From positions 105,178,778 to 105,242,777 of the forward strand of contig OY992536.1 in the NCBI GenBank assembly GCA_963921195.1: DNA of 64,000 bases, given 5' to 3'. Below the pieces are notes generated by a model that saw nothing but the letters and a program-made list of their open reading frames with translations, did no database searches and was not told where the DNA came from. The DNA is from Pegoplata infirma. Lineage: Eukaryota; Arthropoda; Insecta; Diptera; Anthomyiidae. A program made the position numbers and the translations under genes. How positions within the stretch are numbered: position 1 is the first letter of the stretch; every line of letters starts with the position of its first letter. Shown here in pieces: positions 45,040 to 55,742 of this stretch.

Positions 45040-46126
45040 TGCAAAGGGAGAGGCCCATAAGTCCTGTCTTCGTCTCAAAGTGTCAAATTTTTTCAGGCAA
45101 CGCAATTTCGGACACAGTAACATGCGCAATTTAAATGATATTGCCACCGATTACAGCGTGCCCAAACACATTTTCAACCGGAAATACGACGCAGTATTTC
45201 CGACTCTAGAATTTTGGTCAAACTGGCAAAACCCCTTAATAAGCGCTATTAACATATTCATAGACGGCTCCAAACAATACATGGGAGTTGGTGCAGGGTT
45301 TTCAACTTGTTTTCGCGATATGGATAATAATTTTATCCTTCCAAAATAGTTGCCATAAGCAAGGCTGCTTTTCAATTCGGAGATGAGACAAACAGGGAGT
45401 TAAACTTTAGCTACTCTAAAAGCTCTCAGAAGCTTCTGTATCAAGTTAAAAGTAGTTTTCGAATGCTTCGAGAACTTACAAAGTTTAGGGACTATGAACA
45501 AGGTGAAACTTATATGGTTACCAGGTCGCATAGGTATTCAAGGGAACGAGATAGCGGACGAGTTTGCGAAACAAGGTGCTGATGGTATTGGTATTTCTGT
45601 ACACATCGATCCACAAATCCGGAGCTTTAGATTGCTACGCGAAAATCTAAACACCGAAATAGCTTACAGAAAGTGGAGAGAGCAAACAACGAACACAATC
45701 AGTAGAAGATTATGGTCATGCTACAATCTGAGGAAAACTAACTATTTACTCTCACTTACCAGATGAAACTGCCGTACACTCACTGGAGTAATCACCGGGC
45801 ACTGCCTTATAGGTTATCATAGGAAGAAAATTGGACTTATATCCGATGCCAGCTGTAGGAGGTGCGATGAACCTAACAATAAGGAAATAGTCGAATGTAT
45901 TCTTTGCGCTATCCTGCCTTGGCCAGAACCCGCCTGCACATATTGGGCAGACATGTCTTCGAGAACTTGAAAACGGTTTCGAATGTCGACTTAAGGTAAA
46001 TAATACAATTCGCGTTGTGGACTAACGCGTTATATCAGCGTCGCTGAGGAATTATAGTGGTTTCGCTATGGACCATCCGGTCTATGTTGGGAGTCTATGA
46101 CTCCGCCACCTCTAACATAACCTAAG
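45040..46126 (+). pseudogene. Non-LTR retrotransposon 3' part: RNase H and zinc-finger C-terminus
   Basis: RNase H begins with IFIDGSKQYMGVGAGF (about 45250-45300). Stops and frameshifts interrupt the middle. It resumes at 45494-45766 with VKLIWLPGRIGIQGNEIADE, the conserved C-terminal RNase H motif with its acidic residue. A C-terminal CRRCDEPNNKEIVECILC follows near 45855-45910. It ends 'acataacctaag' (46113-46125), a decayed CCTAA tail. Same clade as 1-1263 but a different family. Confidence 0.8.
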
Positions 46127-46139
46127 ACGATTTAGCGAA

Positions 46140-48960
46140 CTTCTTCTGTCCGCCCGAATGTTCGTCAGGTACCTGATGCTTTGCAAACTTTTTGTCATTG
46201 ATAACCGTCAACGCCCTTCATTGGACACGGTCCATGACCCCAAAAATAGAAGCCCCACCCATATGTACTTCATCTTTAATGAGCTATGTGTGGTATAAAT
46301 GGTTAGAATATCGGATGAGTTGAATCACTTCTTACACCGGTTTAAAAACTGAGAAACTAGAATGCATATTTCGACACTAGGACAAAGTGCTTATTCCAAC
46401 GGACATTATCATTAACAGGTTACCGATATAACTTTGGTCCCAAACACGGACTCAGTTAGAATTTAAGACTGAAGGGTATCTAACGAATGCTCTTTCTCGG
46501 ACCATTACTGGATACTCTTCAGCATTGATCTCTCAATAGAGAATAGTATCTCTTATAGAAACCCCAAGAAAACGAAAAGGGTGAAACTCTGAATCTTTGT
46601 TAGAGCACTACCGACTCCAGAAATGGATAAACCTGTCAGCATACAGAATTTGGAGAAATGTGTTAGTTTAGTGACGAACACCCTTAGGGAAGCTTATCTT
46701 AAATCCTGTCCAGAGCGCTTGCCTCCGAAGAAGATCCATTAACCATGGTGGACGTCGGAACTCAAGCTTCTAAGTACAGAAAGTAGGAAGGAAAATAAGG
46801 AAAAGTAAAATAACACGACGGAAGACTGGGAGAACTATCATGTTAGTTTTAATGTTTTCAAAAAGAAAACCCGGAAGAAGAAAGGAGAATCCTGGTCCAT
46901 TTTCTGTAGGTAATTAGAGGGAACTACGGAAGCGGCGAGACTCCGTAAAGTTCTTTCCGAAGCGCCCAGTGTACCAGGATTTCTTAATAAACCAGATGGA
47001 TCCTTAGCAGAAAGCAGTCAGGAAAGCATTGAACTTCTGATAGTTACCCATTTTCCGGGTTACAGAGACGAGGTGAAAAGAGATATTCCCTTGGGTACAC
47101 TTTCACCAACTGCAATTCCGATCAATGAATTCATCAGAACAATGGTGGATGAACGCAAGATAATGAAGGTGGTTCGCTCCTTCAAGCCTTACAAATCGGC
47201 AGGGCCTGATGGTACTTTTCCGGCACTCCTTTCCAGAGCGCTTGTCTCCGAAGAAGATCCATCCACCATGGTGTATGTCGGAACTCAAGCTTCTTAGGAC
47301 ATAAAGAAGGAAACTCTTTAATAAGGCAAAAAAAAATAACACGACGGAAGACTTAGAGATCTATCGTCTAAGTTTTAAAGCTTTCAAAAAGGAAACCCGG
47401 AAGAAGAAAAGAGAATCCTGGTCCATTTTCTGTGGGTAATTGGGGGGAACTACGGAAGCGGCGAGACTCTGTAAAGTTATTTCCAAAGCGCACAGTGTAC
47501 CAGGATTTCTTAATAAGCCAGATGGATCCTTTGCAGAAAGCAGTCAGGAAACCATTGAACTTCTAATAGATACCCATTTTCCGGGTTACAGAGACGAGGT
47601 GAAAAGAGATATTCCCTTGGGTACACTTTCACCAACTATAATTCCGGTCAATGAATTCATCAGAACCATGGTGGACGAACGCATGATAACGTACGCGGTT
47701 CGCTCCTTTAAGCCCTACAAATCGGCAGGGCCTGATGGTATATTTTCGGCACTCCTGTCCAGAGCGCTTGCCCCCCGAAGAAGATCCATCAACCATGGTC
47801 GGAACTCAAGCTTCTTAGGACATAAAGTAGGAAACTCTTTAATAATGCAAAGAAAAATAACACGACGGAAGACTTAAAGAACTATCGTCTTAGTTTTAAT
47901 GCTTTCAAAAAGGAAACCCGGAAGAAGAAAGAGAATTCTGGTCCATTTTCTGTGGGGAATTGGAGGGAACAACGGAAGCGGCGAGACTCCGTAAAGTTTT
48001 TTCCAAATCCCCCAGTTTACCAGGATTTCTTAATAAACCAGATGGATTCTGTGCAGAAAGCAGTCAGGAAACCATTGAACTTCTGATGGATACCCATTTT
48101 TCGGGTTACAGAGACAAGGTAAAAAGAGATATTCGTTTGGGTACACTTTCACCAACTACAATTCCGGTCAATGAATTCATCAGAACAATGGTGGACGAAC
48201 GCAAGATGATGTGGGCGGATCGCTCCTTTAAGCCCTACAAATCGGCAGGGCCTGATGGTATATTTTCGGCACTCTTGCAGGAGTCCCTCGTGATAATCAT
48301 GCCCTGGCTTTTATGTATCTTTATGGGTAGCCTGGTATCAGGATATATACCCTCCGAATGAGGGAGGTAAGGGTGGTATTTATCCCTAAAGCGGAAAAGC
48401 TATCAGTCTGTCATCATTTTTATTAAAAACAGTGGAGTTTGTTTTGGCATCATTTTTGGACGTGGAAGGTGCGTTTAACAATGTCAAAATATCTTAATAC
48501 CCTACAGAATACAGGCACGGACACACAGATTACTTTATGGACGGGCAATATGCTGAAAAGCGGGGCAATTAACTCGAAGAGAGGTGATAGTGAAGCGAGG
48601 AAAGTATTTACAAGGGACACTCCACAAGAGGAAGCTTTCGCTCCTCTTCTATGGAATCTTGTAATAAATGAGATCCTCGAGTCACTCAATGGAATGGGCA
48701 TCAAAGTGGTTGCCTACGCTGACGACGTTGTGATCCTAATAAAAGGTAAGTTTTTACCAACGATTAGCAAGCTCATGGAATCAGCGATAAAGATACTCTC
48801 AAAGTGGGCCAAGAACAACGGCATGGGAGTTAATCCCGCCAAAACCGAACTCGTCTTGTTTACAAAAAGGACTAACAAGGAAGGTCTTTCACAGGGCACC
48901 CACCGATTGTCCTGAAACTTGAATATGTGAATGAGGGGGCAAAAAAAGAGTTACCTGTTT
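46140..48960 (+). pseudogene. Non-LTR retrotransposon relic: linker plus RT with a triplicated N-terminal segment
   Basis: Starts with a decayed endonuclease end and linker (about 46500-46730), then PWWTSELKLLSTESRK. RT N-terminal sequence (GTTEAARLRKV, FLNKPDGS, HFPGYRDEVKRDIPLGTLSP, RSFKPYKSAGPDG) occurs three times: about 46920-47240, 47440-47755 and 47960-48275. After the third, RT continues with FLDVEGAFNNV (48455), a degenerate TPQEEAFAPLLWNL (48619) and the catalytic AYADDVV motif (48715-48735), ending near SKWAKNNGMGVNPAKTELVLF. Stops and frameshifts separate the units. Dead. Confidence 0.8.
46719..48360 (+). repeat. Three tandem ~530-bp units within the RT relic
   Basis: The junction 'tccagagcgcttg...cgaagaagatccat' starts each unit near 46710, 47233 and 47758. 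In units 2 and 3 the linker is joined directly to the preceding RT segment (ALLSRALVSEEDP), instead of its normal upstream context. Confidence 0.75.
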
Positions 48961-49559
48961 TTTTTAGCTGCCCAATCTCAAGTTTAAAAAAGGGTTGCCA
49001 CCTTATGAAAATATAAGTAAATATACCATCGAGAGAGCGAAGAGCATATTGCGATTGGATGATAATTATCAAGGCCCCGGTGACAAAAATCTAATCTAAC
49101 AAGCCATGTGGGGCAGTCGAAATTTCGGTTATATCGACTTCACTTTGTGTCTACAGGAAATCTTTTAATGAATAAGATTTTCGATTGCAACTTTCGGTTT
49201 TGTAGTATTTGCAACTTCGGTTATAGTCTTAAAAAAAAAAGTCGAAAAACTAATTTCCTTTGTGGTTTTTCAACCAGAACTTGGTCATCTTAATATATAA
49301 TTGCTTACCCGTGATTCAGCTACTGTGAAATTAAGTAAGACCAGGAATACGAAAGCTGAAAGAAAAGAAATTATATAGTTTAATTAAAATTGTTTCATAT
49401 TATTTAAACGTTAAGCCTAGAATTCTGTTTTTCATTACAAAAATTTCACTTAAACTTTAAACGCCTGAAATCGTAATAAAAAAATTTATATACTTTTTAA
49501 CAACTTTTGACATTGACAAGTGAAATGTCACTTGTTCGCCACTTTTTCTTGCACAGGAC
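48961..49559. other. Unassigned sequence with a foldback relic
   Basis: 49410-49530 is a decayed piece of the short foldback family (34393-34731), recognised by 'ttcacttaaactttaaacgcc' and 'caacttttgac'. The remainder has no recognised feature. Confidence 0.4.
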
Positions 49560-50530
49560 TTATTTTTTATACTTTTTTTTGCAAAAAATACGCCAATCTG
49601 TAAGTACTGGACCGATTGCAGTGAAATTTATACCGGTTATAGCTAACGTAACGGTTAAGTTTGAACTGTGGACACCACATGTCCACTCGGTCTTATATTT
49701 TACCCCTCATGTCCTAAAAAAATGTTAAAAAAAATTATGGGGTTCCACCTTAAGGGATTGAGATGTTTTAAGAAAATGTTTGTATTGAAAAAATATTGGA
49801 GGTCGGACTTACATTTAACTCGTCTAGGGGCAACTCTAGGACAGATAGAGCGGTGGGATTTTATTAAATGGCAATTTGTATGGGAGCTTAGAGGAGTCAA
49901 ATGTATGACCGACCCCCAACATTTTACTTAATTATTTTCTAAAAGGATAAAATGTAAGACCGAATCCATTAACTTTTCCCTCCAATTGTTTTTTCCGAAC
50001 ATACCTACCCCGTTTCTCCACTCCTTAAGTGAGCTCCCGTACAAATTGACATTTTTATAAAATTTGCTCCCACCTCTCTAATTGTCCCAGGGTTGCCACT
50101 ACCCGAATTAAATGTATGACCGACCTACAACATACCTACCCTCAAACTTCAACCTTAAAGGGCAGTTTACATGTTAACTTACCATATTTATCTACTATTT
50201 CCCAGTTTTGGTGATACGATATGCCGGGTTTAAAAAATTTAGTATGAAAAATTATTTGAATTTGACAACTGTTATCCCCCAATACTGGGGAATAGTAGAT
50301 AAGGGCGGTCAAGGGTAGTTAACATGTAAATCAACCTTTAAGGTGTGCCCAATATTTTTTTTTAGCTCCTAGAGCTCAAATGGTTCCCCTAGAAATTTAA
50401 AATGTATGAACGACCCCATTTCTTTTTCCCCCAACATTTTAAAGAACATACCTACCCCCTTCATCCACTTTCTAAGGGGGCTCCCAAATATTGGGCGATA
50501 TTTTATCATGTAAATTTTCAATATGCAATA
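49560..50530. repeat. Decayed foldback-family sequence with a TTAA-flanked MITE
   Basis: Blocks such as 'gtatgaccgaccc', 'ctaagggggctccca' and 'cataccta.ccc' recall the arms of 9999-12030 and 55743-57663. 49600-49690 also resembles the S1 block of the CACAGTG composite ('actggaccgattgcag'). No gene. Confidence 0.5.
50155..50341. mobile_element. Palindromic MITE with TTAA flanks (relative of 14188-14379)
   Basis: The body is 50159-50337 with ends AGGGCAGTTTACATGTTAAC and inverted GTTAACATGTAAATCAACCT, flanked by TTAA at 50155-50158 and 50338-50341. Arms share 'ctactatttcccagt'. Confidence 0.75.
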
Positions 50531-50589
50531 AATTTTTTTTAGCATATTATTATGAAATTTTAAGATTATTTAGGTTTTACTAAAGAAAG

Positions 50590-52682
50590 TGTTAACATTT
50601 TCCCGGAAAATGGGTCCCATGGACCGAATAGTTCTATATTTTGTAAAATCTTTAATAAGTGTAAAAACACTCACAAATCAAATTTGAGTGAAATGGGCTT
50701 CTATTTGTTGAAAATAAAACGCTATAACTGAATATCGGCCGAAATTTTCACATAAGTCCAAAAGTGGTCCGATGATAATCAGATTTGATAAGGTTATTAA
50801 AGTACGCGTTTAACATACACAAACAAAATTTTAATTAAATATTTTTCAGATCGCAGCCGCCGAGGATTGAACTCATCATCATCTGTAATACTTTGCTATT
50901 AACTGCTTGTAACGTACAATCACTCTAGACCGATACGCCACGAAGGCTGTTAAGCAAGTATCAACTAAATCTGATTTTTTCAATTCGAGTGGTGTTGTTG
51001 CTGTAGTTTTTTTCTTTCAGAAGTGTTGTTATTGCTATTTAATGTAAATAGATTTTTATTTTTAGTAATCATTATTCTTCTTCCTCTCCTTCATCAATTC
51101 TGATCTAAGTACTTATTTTTGCAAACGTTGCCAGACATGGTCTATATTTTAGACACAAATGTTAGGTGTTGCACATTTTCCAAAGATACTGATATTGCCA
51201 CTTAGGGCGACTTAAAGTCGTTATTTTTAAATTATAGTTTCTGTAGAGACAGTCGAGCTCAGGCTCTAATTATAGAGTGATTGTACGTTACAAGCAGTTA
51301 ATAGCAAAGTATTACAGATGATGATGAGTTCAATCCTCGGCGGCTGCGATCTGTAAATAATTTTCACATATAGAGTTCTATTGACTATTAACTAAATAAA
51401 TTTGACATTAAAAGTTTTTCTGAAGATTATTATAACTGGATAATATGAAACTAGTAAGAAACAAACCAGGATGTCTTAAATTTTTAGAAAAATTAAATTT
51501 TTCTTTCACACTTTTCTCAATTCAAAAACCATATATAACAAATCGAAAAATTATAATACATAATTATAATTAGAGCCTGAGCTCGACTGTCTCTACAGAA
51601 ACTATAATTTAAAAATAACGACTTTAAGTCGCCCTAAGTGGCAATATCAGTATCTTTGGAAAATGTGCAACACCTAACATTTGTGTCTAAAATATAGACC
51701 ATGTCTGGCAACGTTTGCAAAAATAAGTACTTAGATCAGAATTGATGAAGGAGAGGAAGAAGAATAATGATTACTAAAAATAAAAATCTATTTACATTAA
51801 ATAGCAATAACAACACTTCTGAAAGAAAAAAACTACAGCAACAACACCACTCGAATTGAAAAAATCAGATTTAGTTGATACTTGCTTAACAGCCTTCGTG
51901 GCGTATCGGTCTAGAGTGATTGTACGTTACAAGCAGTTAATAGCAAAGTATTACAGATGATGATGAGTTCAATCCTCGGCGGCTGCGATCTGTAAATAAT
52001 TTTCACATATAGAGTTCTATTGACTATTAACTAAATAAATTTGACATTAAAAGTTTTTCTGAAGATTATTATAACTGGATAATATGAAACTAGTAAGAAA
52101 CAAACCAGGATGTCTTAAATTTTTAGAAAAATTAAATTTTTCTTTCACACTTTTCTCAATTCAAAAACCATATATAAATATTTTCCATTTTCATGAAATT
52201 TGAGGGATTTATTTGAAAATCGGAAAGGTGGTTTGTATGGGGGCAACAATAAGAACTGGTCCGATTACTTTAAAATTCGGAATGGTGATTTTTGAAGACA
52301 AAACACGTTTACCTGCCATATTTTAAAATGATACCTATTATAATACGGTTATTAAAGTCTTTTGAGCCAAAACTAAAGAGGGGGCTAGGTCTAAATATGG
52401 AGCTATCAATAGGCTTCGTCCTTGGGCTAAGAGAGGCTTAAGTTTCAAATTTCAAGACAATTGATTAAGAATTGCGACCTGTATCGTGTTTACACCGTTT
52501 ACATGGACAGACAGACGGACGGACAGACGGACGGACGGGCGGACGGACATCGCTAAATCGACTCACAAAGTGATTCTAAGTCGATCGGTATACTTAAAAG
52601 TAGGTCTAGGACCAATATTTCGGGTAGTTCCAAACATCAGCACAAACTCTTTATACCCTGTACCACACTGTGGTGTAGGGTA
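50590..52682 (-). mobile_element. Helitron-like type B, minus strand, interrupted by a tRNA-like repeat array
   Basis: The 5' end is at 52682 (inverse of 'tataccctacaccacagtgtggtacagggtata'), with a GGAC tract at 52507-52548. It is interrupted between about 50848 and 52172, and then runs down to 'tttcccggaaaatgggtccc' at 50600-50620. The terminal hairpin is missing. Target-like 'aaatatttt' is found on both sides of the array. Confidence 0.65.
50850..52171. repeat. Array of three tRNA-like element units (one inverted, two direct)
   Basis: 50850-51265 is an inverted partial unit (tRNA-like part at 50852-50960). 51266-51535 is a direct partial unit starting inside the tRNA-like core ('gagtgattgtacg'). 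51536-52171 is a direct full unit. Each direct unit ends TTCAAAAACCATATAT, and the units share the core found at 30662-31318 (>95% alike by eye). A tandem SINE-like array is unusual. Confidence 0.8.
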
Positions 52683-53207
52683 TAAACACGATAACTTTCT
52701 AAAGAAAATTCTAAGGATGCTGAAGCTTGGCATTTATATTTGTTGTTCCCCTGGCCTGGTTCGTATTGAATTTCAGCCATATTGGTCAAGTGGTTATTAG
52801 CAAAACCGTAAATTTCAGATTCGCTTCACCTTAAATTCACGTGCTGAAAAAAACGAGCCTTAAAAAAACAAGATTTAGGCTGGATTACTCAATGCTCCGT
52901 TATAAAATAACTCTCCGTTAAATTTAACTTTTTCATACAAATTTTGACATAAGGCTCCGTTAAATCAGCAGTTAGCAGCTAACTTTTCATTGAGTAATCC
53001 GCCCTTAAAAACATTGGAAAGCCACAAAATTACTTTAAAAGTATTTTTGTCACTCTAAAATATTTTTACACTAGCTAATAAAAATTTACACTCGAAAAAA
53101 ATTTTAGTAATTTTTCTTTTTACAAAAATTAAAAAAAAAAAGTTGTTCATTTTTTTCACGTTAGAAAATTTACCATTCTTTAAAATGTTCTAGTTGTTTT
53201 ACTTGTT
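52683..53207 (+). mobile_element. Helitron-like type A fragment with a small MITE
   Basis: Matches the middle and 3' part of 27304-28358 ('ctgaagcttggcat', 'gcaaaaccg.aa', 'acactcgaaaaaaa') and ends near 'cttgtt' at 53202-53207. The terminal hairpin is lost. Confidence 0.55.
52875..53007. mobile_element. 127-bp MITE with TTA TSD
   Basis: The element is 52878-53004. Ends GGCTGGATTACTCAATG and inverted CATTGAGTAATCCGCCC, flanked by TTA. It contains two 'ggctccgtta'-like blocks. TSD and GG-start suggest PIF/Harbinger. Confidence 0.8.
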
Positions 53208-53229
53208 TTATTTCAAGTTTCAAATAGTG

Positions 53230-54397
53230 TAAATTTACTTTATCCCCAAGTCCTCTTTAATTTTGGCTCAAATGACTCTAATTGCCGTATTGTAATAGAT
53301 ATCCTTTCGAAATTTGGCAAGTAAACGTGTTTTGTATTCACAAATTGCCATGTCGAATTTTAAAGGAATCGGCCCAGTTCTTCTTGTAGCCCCCGTACAA
53401 ACCACCTACCCGTTATTCGCATAAATCTCTCAAATTGAATGAAAATAGAAAATATTTTATTTAAATTTTGTTTGTGTGTGTTTAAAGCGTTAATTAATAA
53501 CCTAATCAAATTTTAATTATAATTGGACCATTTTTGGACTTTGTCCCCATATGAAAATTTCGCCCAATTTTCAGTAAAAGCGGTTTATTGACAACAAAAA
53601 GAAGCCTATTTCGCTCAAATTTGATTTTGGCAAGTAAACGTGTTTTGTATTCACAAATTACCATTCTGAATTTCAAAGGAATCGGATCAGTTCTTTTTGC
53701 ATCCCCCATACAAACCACCCTCCCGGTATTCACATAAATATCTCAAATTCCATGAAAGTATAAAATATTTCATTGCTTTGACTGAAATTCGATAGTTAAG
53801 CTTCGTTTGATTCAAAAACGAAGCCTATTGAATTTGGAAAATATCGGTTCATATTTTGATCTATGACTCTAATGACTCTAATTGACGTATAATAATAGAC
53901 ATACTTTCGAAATTTGGCAAGTATGTTTTGTATTCATAAATTACCATTCCGAATTTTAAAGGAATCGGACTAGTTCTTCTTGTAGCCCCCATACAAACCA
54001 CCTACCCGATATTCGCATAAATCTCTCAAATTTCACGAAAATGGAAAAATTTTTATTAAAATTTAGTTTGTGTGTGTTTAAAGCGTTAATTAATAACCTA
54101 ATCAAATTTTGATTATAATTGGACCATTTTTGAACTTTGGCACCATATGAAAATTTCGCCCGATTTTCAGTTAAAGCGGTTTTTGACAACAAATAGAAGC
54201 CTAGTTCACCTTAATTTGGTTTGTGAGTGTTTTTTACACTTATTAACGATTTCACAAAATATATATCCAATCGGTCCAAGTTTGAACTTGGGACCCACTT
54301 TTCCGACCACAATTTTCAACTTGCGACCCATTTTCCGGGAAACACTGGTGTAGGTCGTGTATGGTCGTTCTTGACCGACTATAATTTTCATACTTGT
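53230..54397 (+). mobile_element. Helitron-like type B fragment with internal duplications
   Basis: The block 'ggcaagtaaacgtgttttgtattcacaaatt' to 'ataaatctctcaaa' occurs three times (about 53320, 53630, 53925). The 3' end is intact: a hairpin variant GGTCGTTCTTGACCGAC near 54363-54379, then 'cttgtt' at 54393-54398. The (GTCY)n part is missing. Confidence 0.6.
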
Positions 54398-54727
54398 TTT
54401 TTTTTGGGATTAGTTACGATAATCAGTGTTGCCACCAATGAAATTGGAAATTACACAAAAAATTATCCAAAATCTCACAAATTACACAGAAAAAAAAATA
54501 TTTAAGAAAATTTTAATAAACACGTTTATTAAAAATAAAAATATTTTTAATAAATTTTTTTATTGTATCAATAAAAAAATTTATTGAAATTAAAAAAAAA
54601 CTATGTTCAACTCATTCCGTCGGCAAGTTTTGTTGTGTTTCTTTTTTTCACACATAGTAATTTCAAATAAAGTAATAACTTAAAAAAAAAACAAAAAATA
54701 TTTAAAAAAAAAAAAGTTGGGTCTGAT

Positions 54728-54801
54728 GGGGATTCGAACCAACGACCCCCAAAAAAAGTAATAAGTTTATCCACCGCTTAGCGCATAACGCCAAAACAGT
54801 T
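54728..54801 (-). other. tRNA-like sequence 1 (probably SINE head or tRNA pseudogene)
   Basis: On the minus strand an A-box-like 'tgcgctaagcggtggataa' is followed by a clear B box, TGGTTCGAATCCCC. The acceptor stem does not pair fully by eye and there is an unusual run of T and G before the T arm, so it is not called a functional tRNA. Confidence 0.5.
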
Positions 54802-55103
54802 TTATAGTTTTGTCGGCTAAATTCTGTCATCTACTTACAAGCAAGAACAAAATAAAAATAAAAACACAATTTGTTTGTGAATGCGTGTGTGTTTGTATAG
54901 TTGTGTGTTAAATATTTTTACTGTTATAAGTTAGAGAATGAAAGTGATGCACTCAACTAAATTAGTCAGTATTTTTTTCATTTGGTAATTTCAATTGAGA
55001 ATTTTTTCTGTTACCATTACTGACAAAATTATGTGAGTGTTTCAGAATTCTTGTTTAGTTTTATTTAAAACCAAATTGATTTTATGCGTTAAAACTTGTT
55101 GTC

Positions 55104-55171
55104 ATGCTGTAGCTCAGTTAGTTAGACGCCCAGCATTCTAAACAGGAGGTATGCTGTTCAAAGCTCAATGG
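55104..55171 (+). other. tRNA-like sequence 2 (probably SINE head or tRNA pseudogene)
   Basis: 'gctgtagctcagttagttaga' is a near-consensus D arm and A box. An anticodon-arm-like 'cagcattctaaacagg' has TCT in the loop. The T arm 'ctgttcaaagctc' is degenerate and the acceptor end does not close. It lies divergent to tRNA-like sequence 1. Confidence 0.5.
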
Positions 55172-55499
55172 AAACAATAAATTGAGAAAAAGTAAGAGAT
55201 AAAGAAAACAATTAAATAATAAAATAAAAATAAAAAAAAAAAAAAAAACAAATAAAAAAAAAAAATTTTTTTTTCTTTAGTTCTAAAAAAAAATATTAAA
55301 AAAAATATAAATCAATAAACTTTTTTATTGAATCTTGAAATTCGTTTATTGAAATTATTTTCAGCAAACGACTTACAAATGCGTTTATTGAATTCGTGAA
55401 AATCTTCACCGCGGCTTTTTTAGTTAATTTATTGATTGAATTCGTGAATTTTTTTATTGAAATTGAAATTTTTTTTTTTGTGTGTACACAACATTTTTA

Positions 55500-55742
55500 A
55501 TTTTGTCATTCCGTTTGTAAACCCTGTCTACACCTGATTTTTTGATATAATCAATAACGTATGCAAAACGAAAAAAAAACGCTTTACGTCTATTTTGATG
55601 AATTCAAAACAAAGATGGCGTACAATTTCGATGTTTAATTGCCAGAAATAGTTTTCAGAAAAAATGCCAATTATTGCTATATATATCAGTTGTGGACACT
55701 AAAATATCGAAATATCGGTCAGAGAGCCCTTAAAGTATATTT
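55500..55742 (+). mobile_element. Helitron-like type C 5' part (split), inside the hAT element
   Basis: 'gtcattccgtttgtaa' and 'atcgaaatatcggtcag' match the 5' part of 38819-39499 and are separated by about 170 bp of unassigned sequence (55537-55705). Continues after the foldback at 57664. Confidence 0.5.

Larger units (their letters stand above)
54480..55495. mobile_element. Element with A-rich termini and two tRNA-like cores
   Basis: 'acacagaaaaaaaaa' at the left and 'tttttttttgtgtgt' at the right bound about 1 kb whose flanks are filled with 'caataaa.g..ttattga' motifs (54520-54600, 55310-55480). The two tRNA-like stretches are listed separately. Boundaries are approximate and no TSD was found. 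Confidence 0.45.

Noticed and set aside
54728..55171. Functional tRNA genes
   Set aside because: A and B boxes are visible but acceptor stems do not close and the sequences lie inside a repetitive element; annotated as tRNA-like only.
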